Assembly (NCBI GenBank): GCA_946800325.1
Contig: OX326959.1
Location: forward strand, 53,160,784-53,224,783
Length of the DNA stretch: 64,000 bases
Direction of reading: 5' to 3'
Origin: Luzula sylvatica
Lineage: Eukaryota > Streptophyta > Magnoliopsida > Poales > Juncaceae
Shown: in pieces, positions 1 to 14,500 of the stretch
How the letters are laid out: each line of letters starts with the position of its first letter
How positions within the stretch are numbered: the first letter of the stretch is position 1
The notes under the pieces: generated by a model
Told to the model about the DNA's origin: nothing
What the model saw: the letters and a program-made list of their open reading frames with translations, nothing else
Databases searched by the model: none
Position numbers and translations under genes: made by a program

Positions 1-3000
1 TGTTCAGAAAAACATAAAAATTGAGTATTTGGCTCGTGTTACCCTTCAATTCTAAATTTTTTAAGAAAATATGATAATTGACTTTTTTTAAGGTGTTAGA
101 CTTCACTTTTTGCATTTTCAAAAAATTTATTTAAAATTTTAAAATTTGTCTGTGTCAGTCTTCTATTAGAGAGTATGTTCAGAAAAACATAAAAATTGAG
201 TATTTGGATCGTGTTACCCTTCAATTCTAACATTTTTAAGAAAATATGATAATTGACTTTTTTTAAGGTGTTAGACTTCAATTTTTGCATTTTCAAAAAA
301 TTTATTTAAAATTTTAAAATTTGTGTGTGTTAGTCTTCTATTACAGAGTATTTTCAGAAATACATAAAAATTGAGTATTTTGCTCGTGTTACCCTTCAAT
401 TCTAAATTTTTTAAGAAAATATGATAATTGACTTTTTTTTAAGGTGTTAGACTTCACTTTTTGCATTTTCAAAAAAAAATAGAAAAATTTGAAATTTGTG
501 TGTGTTAGTTTTCTATTACGGAGTATTTTCAGGAAAACATAAAAAATGTGTATTTTATTCGTGTTAGACTCCAATTTTAACATTTTTTAGAAAATATGAT
601 AATTGACTTTTCTCGAAGGTGTTAGACTTCACCTTTTGCATTTTCGAGAATTTTTCTTAAAATTTTCAAATTTGTTTGTGTTTGTCTTCTATTACTGTGT
701 ATTTTCAAGACAAAATAAAAATTGAGTATGTTTATCGTTTTACACTTTCATTTAACATTTATAAGAAAATATGATAAGTGACTTTTGTTTTAGGTGTTAG
801 ACTTCACTTTTGTATTTTCATGAAATTTTTTGAAAAATTGGAAATTGGTGTGTGTTACTCTTCTATTACGGAGTATTTTCAAGACAACATAAAAATTGAG
901 TATTTGGTTCGTGTTACACTTCAATTAATACATTTTGAAGAAAATATGGTAATTGAGTTTTTTATAAGGTGTTCGACTTCACTATTTTGCATATTGAAGA
1001 AATTTTTTTTAAATTTTTAAATTTGTGTGTGTTGGTCTTCTATTAGATAGTATTTTTAGAAAAACATAAAAAAGTAGTATTTTGCACGTGTTAGACTTCA
1101 ATTCAAACATTTTTAAGAAAATATGATAATTGACTTTCTTTTAAGGTGTTAGACTTCACTTTTTGCATTTTCAAGAAATTTGTTTAAAATTTTAAAATTT
1201 GTGTGTGTTAGTTTTCTATTACAGAGTATTATCAGAAAAACATAAAAATTTAGTATTTTTCTCGTGTTACACTTCAATTCTAAATTTTTTAAGAAAATAT
1301 GATAATTGACTCTTTTTGAAGGTAGACTTCACTTTTTGCATTTAAAAAAAAAATTAGAAAAATTAGAAATGTGTGTTTGTTAGTCTTCTATTACGGAGTA
1401 CTTTCAGAAAAACATAAATAATGATTATTTTATTCGTGTTAGACTCCAATTTTGACATTTTTAAGAAAATATGATAACTGACTTTGTTCTGAAAATTTTC
1501 AAATTTGTGTGTGCTAGTCTTCTATTACGGAGTATTTTCAAGACAACATAAAAATTGAATATGTTTATCGTGTTACAGTTTCATTTAACACTTCTAAGAA
1601 AATATGATAATTGACTTTTGTTGTAGGTGTTAGACTTTACTTTTTGTATTGTCAAGAAATTTTTTGAAAAATTGGAAATTAGTGTGTGTTAGTATTCTAT
1701 TACGGAGTATTTTCGAGACAACATAAAAATTGAGTATTTTTCTCATGTTACACTTCAACTAATACATTTTAAAGAAAATATGATAATTGAGTTTTTTATA
1801 AGGTGTTCGACTTCACTTTTTGCATTTCCAAGATTTTGTTTGAAAATTTTAAAATTTTAAAATTTGTGTGTGTTTGTCTTCTATTATAGAGTATTTTCAG
1901 AAAAACATAAAAAATTGAGTATTTTGCTTGTGTTACACTTCAATTGTAACATTTTTAAGAAAATATGATAATTGAATTTTTTTTAAGGTGTTAGACTTCA
2001 CTTTTTGCATTTTTCCAGAATTGTTTTTAAAATTCTGAAATTTGTCTATGTTAGTCTTGTATTACGCAGTATTTTCAAGAAAACATAAAAAATGAGTAAT
2101 TTGCTCGTGTTACACTTCAGTTTTAACATTTTTTAAGAAAATATGATAATTGACTTTTGTTGAAGGTGTTAGACTTCACTGTTTGTACTTTAAAGATTTG
2201 TTTTTAAAATTTGAAATTTGTGTGCGCTAGTCTTCTATTACGGAGTATTTTCAAGACAAAATAAAAATTGAGTTTGTTGATCGTGTTATAGCTTAATTTT
2301 AACATTTCTAAGAAAATATTATAATTGACTTTTGTTGTAGGTATTAGACTTCACTTTTCATATTTTCAAGAAATTTTTTGAAAAAATTGAAATTGGCGCG
2401 TGCTAGTTTTCTATTACGGAGTATTTTAAAGAAAACATAAAAATTGAGTATATTGCTTGTGTTACGCTTCAATTTTAACATTTTTAAGAAAATATGATAA
2501 TTGACATTTCTCGAAGGTGTTAGACTTCACTTTTTGCATTTTCAAGAAATTTGTTTAAAATTTTAAAATTTGTGTGTGTTAGTCATCTATTACAGAGTAT
2601 TTTCAGAAAAACATAAAAAATGAGTATTTTGCTCGTGTTACACTTCAATTCTAAATTTTTTAAGAAAATATGATAATTGACTTTTTTTTAAGATGTTAGA
2701 CTTCACTTTTTGTATTTAAAAAAAATAGAAAAATTGGAAATTTGTGTGTGTTAGTCTTCTATTACGGAGTATTTTCAAGAAAACATAGAAAAATATGTAT
2801 TTTATTCATGTTAGACTCCAATTTTAACATTTTTAAGAAAATATGATAATTGACTTTTCTCGAAGGTGTTCGACTTCAATTTTTGCATTTTCAAGAAATT
2901 TGTTTCAAAATTTAAAATTTGTGTGTGTTAGTCTTCTATTACAGAGTATTTTCAGAAAAACATAAAAATTGAGTATTTTTCTCGTGTTACACTTCAATTC

Positions 3001-3282
3001 TAAATTTTTTAAGAAAATATGATAATTGACTTTTTTTGAAGGTAGACTTCACTTTTTGCATTTAAAAAAAAATTTAGAAAAATTACAAATTTGTGTGTGT
3101 TAGTCTTCTATTACAGAGTATTTTGAGGAAAACCTAAAAACTGAGTATTTTATTCCTGTTAGACTCCAATTTTAACTATTTAAGAAAATATGATAACTGA
3201 CTTTTTTTGAAGGTGTTAGACTTCACTTTTTGCATTTTCAAGAATTTTTCTGAAAATTTTCAAATTTGTGTGTGTTAGTCTT

Positions 3283-4678
3283 CTATTACGGAGTATTTTC
3301 AAGACAACATAAAAATTGAGTATGTTTATCGTGTTACAGTTGCATTTAACATTTCTAAGAAAATATGATAAGTGACTTTTGTTGTAGGTGTTAGACTTCA
3401 CATTTTGTATTTTCAAGAAATTTTTTGAAAAATTGGAAATTGGTGTGTTACTCTTCTATTACGAAGTATTTTCAAGACAACATAAAAATTGAGTATTTTG
3501 TTCGTGTTAAACTTCAATTAATACATTTTGAAGAAAATATGGTAATTGAGTTTTTTATAAGGTGTTCGACTTCACTTTTTGCATTTTGAAGAATTTTTTT
3601 TAAAATTTTAAAATTTGTGTGTGTTAGTCTTCTATTATAGAGTATTTTCAGAAAAATATAAAAATTGAGTATTTTGCTCGTGTTAGACTTCAATTCTAAC
3701 ATTTTTAAGAAAATATTATAATTGACTTTTTTTTAAGGTGTTAGACTTCACTTTTTGCATTTTCAAGAAATTTATTTCAAATTTTAAAATTTGTGTGTCG
3801 TCTTCTATTACAGAGTATTTTCAGAAAAACATAAAAATTGAGTATTTTGCTCGTGTTACACTTCAATTCTAAATTTTTTAAGAAAATATGATAATTGACT
3901 TTTTTTTAAGTTGTTAGACTTCACTTTTTGCATTTTTAAAAACAAATTAGAAAAATTTGAAATTTGTGTGTGTTAGTCTTCTATTACGGAGTATTTTCAA
4001 GACAACATAAAAATTGAGTATGTTTATCGTGTTACAGTTGCATTTAACATTTCTAAGAAAATATGATAAGTGACTTTTGTTGTAGGTGTTAGACTTCACA
4101 TTTTGTATTTTCAAGAAATTTTTTGAAAAATTGGAAATTGGTGTGTTACTCTTCTATTACGAAGTATTTTCAAGACAACATAAAAATTGAGTATTTTGTT
4201 CGTGTTAAACTTCAATTAATACATTTTGAAGAAAATATGGTAATTGAGTTTTTTATAAGGTGTTCGACTTCACTTTTTGCATTTTGAAGAATTTTTTTTA
4301 AAATTTTAAAATTTGTGTGTGTTAGTCTTCTATTATAGAGTATTTTCAGAAAAATATAAAAATTGAGTATTTTGCTCGTGTTAGACTTCAATTCTAACAT
4401 TTTTAAGAAAATATTATAATTGACTTTTTTTTAAGGTGTTAGACTTCACTTTTTGCATTTTCAAGAAATTTATTTCAAATTTTGAAATTTGTGTGTCGTC
4501 TTCTATTACAGAGTATTTTCAGAAAAACATAAAAATTGAGTATTTTGCTCGTGTTACACTTCAATTCTAAATTTTTTAAGAAAATATGATAATTGACTTT
4601 TTTGTAAGTTGTTAGACTTCACTTTTTGCATTTTTAAAAACAAATTAGAAAAATTTGAAATTTGTGTGTGTTAGTCTT
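3283..4678 (+). repeat. Two tandem copies of a 4-monomer (698 bp) higher-order repeat
   Basis: The first copy starts near 3,283 and the second near 3,981. Anchor GAGTATTTTC occurs at 3,291 and again at 3,989, exactly 698 bp later. I see only isolated differences (for example at 3,783 against 4,481, and in a T-run near 4,588), so this is a recent duplication. Confidence 0.85.
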
Positions 4679-7600
4679 CTATTACGGAGTATTTTCAAGA
4701 AAACATAAAAAATGTGTATTTTATTCGTGTTAGACTCCAATTTTAACATTTTTATGAAAATATGATAATTTACTTTTCTCGAAGGTGTTAGACTTCACCT
4801 TTTGCATTTTCAAGAAATTTTTTGAAAAATTGGAAATTGTGTGTGTTACTCTTCTATTACGGAGTATTTTCAAGACAACAAAAAAATTGAGTATTTTGTT
4901 CGTGTTACACTTCAATTAATACATTTTGAAGAAAATATGGTAATTGAGTTTTTTATAAGGTGTTCGACTTCACTTTTTGCATTTTTAAGAAATTTTTTTA
5001 AAATTTTAAAATTTGAGTGTGTTAGTCTTCTATTAGAGAGTATTTTCAGAAAAAACATAAAAATTGAGTATTTTGCTCGTGTTGGAATTCAATTCTAACA
5101 TTTTTAAGAAAATATGATAATTCACTTTTTTTTAAAGTGTTAGACTTCACTTTTTGCATTTTCGAGAAATTTGTTTAAAATTTTAAAATTTGTGTGTGTT
5201 AAGTCTTCTATTACAGAGTATTTTCAGAAAAACATAAAAATTGAGTTTTTTGCTCGTGTTACACTTCACTTCTAATTTTTTTCAGAAAATATGATAATTG
5301 ACTTTTTTTTAAGGTGTTAGACTTCAATTTTTGCATTTTCAAAAAAAAATTAGAAAATTTTGAAATTTGTGTGTGTTAGTCTTCTATTACGGAGTATTTT
5401 CAGGAAAACATAAAAAATGTGTATTTTATTCGTGTTAGACTCCAATTTTAACATTTTTAAGAAAATATGATAATTGACTTTTGTTGTAGGTGTTAGACTT
5501 CACTTTTTGTATTTTCAAGAAATTTTTTGAAAAATTGGAAATTGGTGTGTGTTACTCTTTTATTACGAAGTATTTTCTAGACAACATAAAAATTGACTAT
5601 TTTGTTCGTGTTACACTTCAATTAATAAATTTTGAATAAAATATGGTAATTGAGTTTTTTATAAGGTGTTCGACTTCACTTTTTGCATTTTGAAGAAATT
5701 TTTTTAAAATTTTAAAATTTGAGTGTGTTAGTCTTCTATTAGAGAGTATTTTCAGAAAAAACATAAAAATTGAGTATTTTGCTCGTGTTGGAATTCAATT
5801 CTAACATTTTTAAGAAAATATGATAATTCACTTTTTTTTAAAGTGTTAGACTTCACTTTTTGCATTTTCAAAAAAAAATTAGAAAATTTTGAAATTTGTG
5901 TGTGTTAGTCTTCTATTACGGAGTATTTTCAGGAAAACATAAAAAATGTGTATTTTATTCGTGTTAGACTCCAATTTTAACATTTTTAAGAAAATATGAT
6001 AATTGACTTTTGTTGTAGGTGTTAGACTTCACTTTTTGTATTTTCAAGAAATTTTTTGAAAAATTGGAAATTGGTGTGTGTTACTCTTTTATTACGAAGT
6101 ATTTTCTAGACAACATAAAAATTGACTATTTTGTTCGTGTTACACTTCAATTAATAAATTTTGAATAAAATATGGTAATTGAGTTTTTTATAAGGTGTTC
6201 GACTTCACTTTTTGCATTTTGAAGAAATTTTTTTAAAATTTTAAAATTTGAGTGTGTTAGTCTTCTATTAGAGAGTATTTTCAGAAAAAACATAAAAATT
6301 GAGTATTTTGCTCGTGTTGGAATTCAATTCTAACATTTTTAAGAAAATATGATAATTCACTTTTTTTTAAAGTGTTAGACTTCACTTTTTGCATTTTCAA
6401 AAAAAAATTAGAAAATTTTGAAATTTGTGTGTGTTAGTCTTCTATTACGGAGTATTTTCAGGAAAACATAAAAAATGTGTATTTTATTCGTGTTAGACTC
6501 CAATTTTAACATTTTTAAGAAAATATGATAATTGACTTTTGTTGTAGGTGTTAGACTTCACTTTTTGTATTTTCAAGAAATTTTTTGAAAAATTGGAAAT
6601 TGGTGTGTGTTACTCTTTTATTACGAAGTATTTTCTAGACAACATAAAAATTGACTATTTTGTTCGTGTTACACTTCAATTAATAAATTTTGAATAAAAT
6701 ATGGTAATTGAGTTTTTTATAAGGTGTTCGACTTCACTTTTTGCATTTTGAAGAAATTTTTTTAAAATTTTAAAATTTGAGTGTGTTAGTCTTCTATTAG
6801 AGAGTATTTTCAGAAAAAACATAAAAATTGAGTATTTTGCTCTTGTTGGAATTCAATTCTAACATTTTTAAGAAAATATGATAATTCACTTTTTTTTAAA
6901 GTGTTAGACTTCACTTTTTGCATTTTCGAGAAATTTGTTTAAAATTTTAAAATTTGTGTGTGTTAAGTCTTCTATTACAGAGTATTTTCAGAAAAACATA
7001 AAAAATGAATATTTTGCTCGTGTTACACTTCAATTCTAATTTTTTTAAGAAAATATGATAATTGACTTTTTTTTAAGGTGTTAGACTTCACTTTTTGCAT
7101 TATCAAAAAAAAATTTGAAAATTTGAAAATTTGTGTGTGTTAGTCTTCTATTATAGAGTATTTTCAGAAAAATATAAAAATTGAGTATTTTGCTCGTGTT
7201 AGACTTCAATTCTAACATTTTGAAGAAAATATTATAATTGACTTTTTTTTTAAGGTGTTAGACTTCACTTTTTGCATTTTCAAGAAATTTATTTCAAATT
7301 TTAAAATTTGTGTGTCGTCTTCTATTACAGAGTATTTTCAGAAAAACATAAAAATTGAGTATTTTGCTCGTGTTACACTTCAATTCTAAATTTTTTAAGA
7401 AAATATGATAATTGACATTTTTTTAAGTTGTTAGACTTCACTTTTTGCATTTTTAAAAACAAATTAGAAAAATTTGAAATTTGTGTGTGTTAGTCTTCTA
7501 TTACGGAGTATTTTCAAGAAAACATAAAAAATGTGTATTTTATTCGTGTTAGACTCCAATTTTAACATTTTTATGAAAATATGATAATTTTCTTTTCTCG

Positions 7601-8120
7601 AAGGTGTTAGACTTCACCTTTTGCATTTTCAAGAAATTTTTTGAAAAATTGGAAATTGTGTGTGTTACTCTTCTATTACGGAGTATTTTCAAGACAACAT
7701 AAAAATTAAGTATTTTGTTCGTGTTACACTTCAATTAATACATTTTGAAGAAAATATGGTAATTGAGTTTTTTATAAGGTGTTCGACTTCACTTTTTGCA
7801 TTTTTAAGAAATTTTTTTAAAATTTTAAAATTTGAGTGTGTTAGTCTTCTATTAGAGAGTATTTTCAGAAAAAACATAAAAATTGAGTATTTTGCTCGTG
7901 TTGGAATTCAATTCTAACATTTTTAAGAAAATATGATAATTCACTTTTTTTTAAAGTGTTAGACTTCACTTTTTGCATTTTCGAGAAATTTGTTTAAAAT
8001 TTTAAAATTTGTGTGTGTTAAGTCTTCTATTACAGAGTATTTTCAGAAAAACATAAAAAATGAATATTTTGCTCGTGTTACACTTCAATTCTAATTTTTT
8101 TAAGAAAATATGATAATTGA
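4315..8120 (+). repeat. Satellite sub-block duplicated 2,819 bp apart
   Basis: Sequence from about 4,315 to 5,300 reappears at about 7,134-8,120. Rare features shared by both copies include a subunit C with TTTTTATGAAAATATG, GGAAATTGTGTGTGTTACTC, and GTGTTGGAATTCAATTC. The spacing is 16 monomers. The trimeric higher-order repeat at 5,345-6,917 lies between the two copies. Confidence 0.75.
5345..6917 (+). repeat. Three tandem copies of a 3-monomer (529 bp) higher-order repeat
   Basis: The segment beginning CAGGAAAACATAAAAAATG occurs at 5,401, 5,930 and 6,459, each 529 bp apart. The three units read as virtually identical, including rare variants such as TTTTGAATAAAATATGG and GTGTTGGAATTCAATTC. 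The third copy departs at about 6,917, where TTTTCGAGAAATTTG replaces TTTTCAAAAAAAAATT. Confidence 0.88.
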
Positions 8121-9059
8121 CTTTTTTTTAAGGTGTTAGACTTCACTTTTTGCATTATCAAAAAAAAATTTGAAAATTTTGAAATTTGTGTGTGTTAGTC
8201 TTCTATTACGGAGTATTTTCAGAAAAACATAAAAAATGTGTATTTTATTTGTGCTAGACTCCAATTTTAACATTTTTAAGAAAATATGGTAATTGAGTTT
8301 TTTATAAGGTGTTCGACTTCAATTTTTGCATTTTGAAGAAATTTTTTTAAAATTTTAAAATTTGTGTGTGTTAGTCTTCTATTAGAGAGTATATTCAGAA
8401 AAACATAAAAATTGAGTATTTTGCTCGTGTTAGACTTCAATTCTAACATTTTTATGAAAACGTGATAATTGACTTTTTTTAAGGTGTAAGACTTAACTTT
8501 TTGCATTTCCAAGAAATTTGTTTAAAATTTTAAAATTTGTGTGTGTTAGTCTTCTATTACAGAGTATTTTCAGAAAAACATAAAAAATGAGTATTTTGCT
8601 CGTGTTACACTTCAATTCTAAATTTTTTAAGAAAATATGATAATTGACTTTTTTTTAAGGTGTTAGACTTCACTTTTTGCATTTAAAAAAAAATAGAAAA
8701 ATTGGAAATTTGTGTGTGCTAGACTTCTATTACGGAATATTTTCAAGAAAACATAAAAAAATATGTATTTTATTCGTGTTAGACTCCAATTTTAACATTT
8801 TTAAGAAAATATGATAATTGACTTTTCTCGAAGGTGTTAGACTTCACTTTTTGCATTTTCAAGAAATTTGTTTAAAATTTTAAAATTTGTGTGTGTTAGT
8901 CTTCTATTACAGAGTATTTTCAGAAAAACATTAAAATTGAGTATTTTTCTCGTGTTACACTTCAATTCAAAATTTTTTAAGAAAATATGATAATTGACTA
9001 TTTTTGAAGGTAGACTTCACTTTTTGCATTTAAAAAAAAATTTAGAAAAATTAGAAATT

Positions 9060-12000
9060 TGTGTGTGTTAGTCTTCTATTACAGAGTACTTTCAGAAAAA
9101 TATAAAAATTGAGTACTTTTCTCGTGTTAGACTTCAATTCTAACATTTTTAAGAAAATATGATAATTGACTATTTTTTAAGGTGTTAGACTTCACTTTTT
9201 GCATTTTCAAGAAATTTGTTTCAAATTTTAAAATTTGTGTGTCGTCTTCTATTACAGAGTATTTTCAGAAAAACATAAAAATTGAGTATTTTGCTCGTGT
9301 TACACTTCAATTCTAAATTTTTTAAGAAAATATGATAATTGACTTTTTTTTAAGGTGTTAGACTTCACTTTTTGCATTTTTAAAAAAAAATAGAAAAATT
9401 TGAAATTTGTGTGTGTTACTCTTCTATTACGGAGTATTTTCAGGAAAACATAAAAAATGTGTATTTTATTCGTGTTAGACTCCAATTTTAACATTTTTAA
9501 GGAAATATGATAATTTACTTTTCTCGAAGGTGCTAGACTTCTCCTTTTGCATTTTCAAGAAATTTTTTGAAAAATTGGAAATTGTGTGTGTTACTCTTCT
9601 ATTACGGAGTATTTTCAAGACAACATAAAAATTGAGTATTTTGTTCGTGTTACACTTCAATTAATACATTTTCAAGAAAATATGGTAATTGAGTTTTTTA
9701 TAAGGTGTTCGACTTCACTTTTTGCATTTTTAAGAAATTTTTTTAAAATTTTAAAATTTGTGTTTGTCATTCTTCTATTAGATAGTATTTTCAGAAAAAC
9801 ATAAAAATTGAGTATTTCGTTCGTGTTGGAATTCAATTCTAACATTTTTAAGAAAATATGATAATTGACTTTTTTTTTAAGTGTTAGACTTCAATTTTTG
9901 CATTTTCGAGAAATTTGTTTAAAATTTTAAAATTTGTGTGTGTTAAGTCTTCTATTACAGAGTATTTTCAGAAAAACATAAAAAATGAATATTTTGCTCG
10001 TGTTACACTTCAATTCTAATTTTTTTAAGAAAATATGATAATTGACTTTTTTTTTAAGGAGTTAGACTTCACTTTGTGCATTTTAAAAAAAAAATAGAAA
10101 AATTTGAAATTTGTGTGTGTTAGTCTTCTATTACGGAGTATTTTCAGGAAAACATAAAAAATGTGTATTTTATTTGTGTTAGACTCCAATTTTAACATTA
10201 ATAAGAAAATATGGCAATTGAGTTTTTTATAAGGTGTTCGACTTCAATTTTTGCATTTTGAAGAAATTTTTTTAAAATTTTAAAATTTGTGTGTGTTAGT
10301 CTTCTAGTAGAGAGTATATTCATAAAAACATAAAAATTGAGTATTTTGCTCGTGTTAGACTTCAATTGTAACATTTTTATGAAAATGTGATAATTGACTT
10401 TTTTTTAAGGTGTAAGACTTCACTTTTTGCATTTTCAAGATATTTGTTTAAAATTTTAAAATTTGTGTGTGTTTGTCTTATATTACAGAGTATTTTCAGA
10501 AAATCATAAAAAATGAGTATTTTGCTCGTGTTACACTTCAATTCTAAATTTTTTACGAAAATATGATAATTGACTTTTTTTTAAGGTGTTAGACTTCACT
10601 TTTTGCATTTAAAAAAAAATAGAAAAATTGGAAATTTGTGTGTGTTAGTCTTCTATTACGGAGTATTTTCAAGAAAACATAAAAAAAATAAGTATTTTAT
10701 TCGTGTTAGACTCGAATTTTAACATTTTTAAGAAAATATGATAATTGACTTTTCTCGAAGGTGTTAGACTTCACTTTTTGCATTTTCAAGAATTGTTCTG
10801 AAAATTTTCAAATTTGTGTGTGTTAGTCTTCTATTACGGAGTATTGTCAAGACAACATAAAAATTGAGTATGTTTATCATGTTACAGTTTCATTTAACAT
10901 TTCTAAGAAAATATGATAATTGACATTTGTTGTAGGTGTAAGAGTTCACTGTTTGTAGTTTGAAGAAATTTTTTTAAAATTTTCAAATTTATGTGTGTTA
11001 GTCTTCTATTAGAGAGTATATTTAGAAAAACATAAAAATTGAGTATTTTGCTCGTGTTAGACTTCAATTCTTAAATTTTTAAGAAAATGTGATAATTGAC
11101 TTTTTTTTTAAGGTGTAAGACTTCACTTTTTGCATTTTCAAGAAATTTGTTTAAAATTTTAAAATTTGTGTGTGTTAGTCTTCTATTACAGAGTATTTTC
11201 AAAAAAACATAAAAAATGAGTATTTTTCTCGTGTTACACTTCAATTCTAAATTTTTTAAAAAAATATGATCATTGACTTTTTTTGAAGGTAGACTTCAGT
11301 TTTTGCATTTAAAAAAAAATTAGAAAAATTGGAAATTTGTGTGTGTTAGTCTTCTATTACGGAGTATTTTCAGGAAAACATAAAAAATGAGTATTTTATT
11401 CGTGTTAGACTCCAATTTTAACATTTTTAAGAAAATATGATAACTGAATTTTTTCGAAGGTGTTTGACTTCACTTTTTGCATTTTCAAGAATTTTTCTGA
11501 AAATTTTCAAATTTGTGTGTGTTAGTCTTCTATTACGGAGTATTTTCAAGACAACATAAAAATTGAGTATGTTTATCGTGTTACAGTTTCATTTAACATT
11601 TCTAAGAAAATATGATAAGTGACTTTTGTTGTAGGTGTTAGACTTCACATTTTGTATTTTCAAGAATTGTTTTGAAAAATTGGAAATTGGTGTGTGTTAC
11701 TCTTCTATTACGAAGTATTTTCAAGACAACATAAAAATTGAGTATTTTGTTCGTGTTAAACTTCAATTAAACAATTTTGAAGAAAATATGGTTATTGAGT
11801 TTTTTATAAGGTGTTCGACTTCACTTTTTGCAATTTGAAGAAATTTTTTTAAAATTTTAAAATTTGTGTGTGTTAGTCTTCTATTAGAGAGTATTTTCAG
11901 AAAAACATAAAAATTGAGTATTTTGCTCGTGTTAGACTTCAATTCTAACATTTTTAAGAAAATATGATAATTGACTTTTTTTTTAAAATGTTAGACTTCA

Positions 12001-14500
12001 CTTTTTGCATTTTCAAGAAAGTTGTTTAAAATTTTAAAATTTGTGTGTGTTAGTCTTCTATTAGAGAGTATTTTCATAAAAACATTAAAATTGAGTATTT
12101 TGCTCGTGTTACACTTCACTTCTAATTTTTTTAAGAAAATATGATAATTTACTTTTTTTTAAGGTGTTAGACTTCACTTTTTGCATTTTAAAAAAAAAAT
12201 TAGAACATTTTGAAATGTGTGTGTGTTAGTCTTCTATTACGGAATATTTTCAGGTAAACATAAAAAATGTGTATTTTATTCGTGTTAGACTCCAAGTTTA
12301 ACATTTTTAAGAAAGTATGATAATTGACATTTGTTGTAGGTGTTAGACTTCACTTTTTGTATTTTGAAGAAATTTTTTGAAAAATTGGAAATTGATGTGT
12401 GTTACTCTTCTAGTACGAAGTATTTTCTAGACAACATAAAAATTGACTATTTTGTTCGTGTTACACTTCAATTAATACATTTTGAATAAAATATGGTAAT
12501 TGAGTTTTTTATAAGGTGTTCGACTTCACTTTTTGCATTTTGAAGAAATTTTTTTTAAATTTTAAAATTTGTGTGTGTTAGTCCTCTATTATAGAGTACT
12601 TTCAGAAAAATATAAAAATTGAGTACTTTTCTCGTGTTAGACTTCAATTCTAACATTTTTAAGAAAATATGATAATTGACTATTTTTTAAGGTGTTAGAC
12701 TTCACTTTTTGCATTTTCAAGAAATTTGTTTCAAATTTTAAAATTTGTGTGTCGTCTTCTATTACAGAGTATTTTCAGAAAAACATAAAAATTGAGTATT
12801 TTGCTCGTGTTACACTTCAATTCTAAATTTTTTAAGAAAATATGATAATTGACTTTTTTTTAAGGTGTTAGACTTCACTTTTTGCATTTTTAAAAAAAAA
12901 TTAGAAAAATTTGGAATTTGTGTGTGTTACTCTTCTATTACGGAGTATTTTCAGGAAAACATAAAAAATGTGTATTTTATTCGTGTTAGACTCCAATTTT
13001 AACATTTTTAAGAAAATATGATAATTTACTTTTCTCGAAGGTATTAGACTTCACCTTTTGCATTTTCAAGAAATTTTTTGAAAAATTGGAAATTGTGTGT
13101 GTTACTCTTCTATTACGGAGTATTTTCAAGACAACATAAAAATTGAGTATTTTGTTCGTGTTACACTTCAATTAATACATTTTCAAGAAAATATGGTAAT
13201 TGAGTTTTTTATAAGGTGTTCGACTTCACTTTTTGCATTTTCAAGAAATTTTTTTAAAATTTTAAAATTTGTGTGTGTCAGTCTTCTATTAGAGAGTATT
13301 TTCAGAAAAACATAAAAATTGAGTATTTCGTTCGTGTTGGAATTCAATTCTAACATTTTTAAGAAAATATGATAATTGACTTTTTTTTTTTAAGTGTTAG
13401 ACTTCACTTTTTGCATTTTCGAGAAATTTGTTTAAAATTTTAAAATTTGTGTGTGTTAAGTCTTCTATTACAGAGTATTTTCAGAAAAACATAAAAAATG
13501 AATATTTTGCTCGTGTTACACTTCAATTCTAATTTTTTTAAGAAAATATGATAATTGACTTTTTTTTAAGGAGTTAGACTTCACTTTTTGCATTTTCAAA
13601 ACAAAATAGAAAATTTTGAAATTTGTGTGTGTTAGTCTTCTATTACGGAGTATTTTCAGGAAAACATAAAAAATGTGTATTTTATTTGTGTTAGACTCCA
13701 ATTTTAACATTTTTAAGAAAATATGATAATTGAGTTTTTTATAAGGTGTTCGACTTCAATTTTTGCATTTTGAAGAAAATTTTTTTAAATTTTTAAATTT
13801 GTGTGTGTTAGTCTTCTATTAGAGAGTATATTCAGAAAAACATAAAAATTGAGTATTTTGCTCGTGTTAGACTTCAATTCTAACAGTTTTATGAAAATGT
13901 GATAATTGACATTTTTTTTAAGGTGTAAGACTTCACTTTTTGCATTTCAAAGAAATTTGTTTAAAATTTTAAAATTTGTGTGTGTTAGTCTTATATTACA
14001 GAGTATTTTCAGAAAAACATAAAAAATGAGTATTTTGCTCGTGTTACACTTCAATTCTAAATTTTTTAAGAAAATATGATAATTGACTTTTTTTTAAGGT
14101 GTCAGACTTCAATTTTTGCATTTAAAAAAAAAATAGAAAAATTGGAAATTTATGTGTGTTAATCTTCTATTACGGAGTATTTTCAAGAAAACATAAAAAA
14201 TAAGTATTTTATTCGTGTTAGACTCCAATTTTAACATTTTTAAGAAAATATGATAATTGACTTTTCTCAAAGGTGTTAGACTTCACTTTTTGCATTTTCA
14301 AGAATTTTTCTGAAAATTTTCAAATTTGTGTGTGTTAGTCTTCTATTACGGAGTATTGTCAAGACAACATAAAAATTGAGTATGTTTAACATGTTACAGT
14401 TTCATTTAACATTTCTAAAAAAATATGATAATTGACATTTGTTGTAGGTGTAAGACTTCACTTTTTGTAGTTTGAAGAAATTTTTTTAAAATTTTCAAAT
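9060..14500 (+). repeat. About 1.9 kb of satellite duplicated 3,510 bp apart
   Basis: Sequence at about 9,060-10,990 matches about 12,570-14,500. Shared rare variants include GAGTACTTTTCTCGTG (9,110 and 12,620), a poly-T variant before TAAGTGTTAGAC, and GTGTAAGAGTTCAC against GTGTAAGACTTCAC near 10,935 and 14,447. The spacing corresponds to 20 monomers. Point differences between the copies are more frequent than in the 529-bp and 698-bp repeats, so the event is older. Confidence 0.7.
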
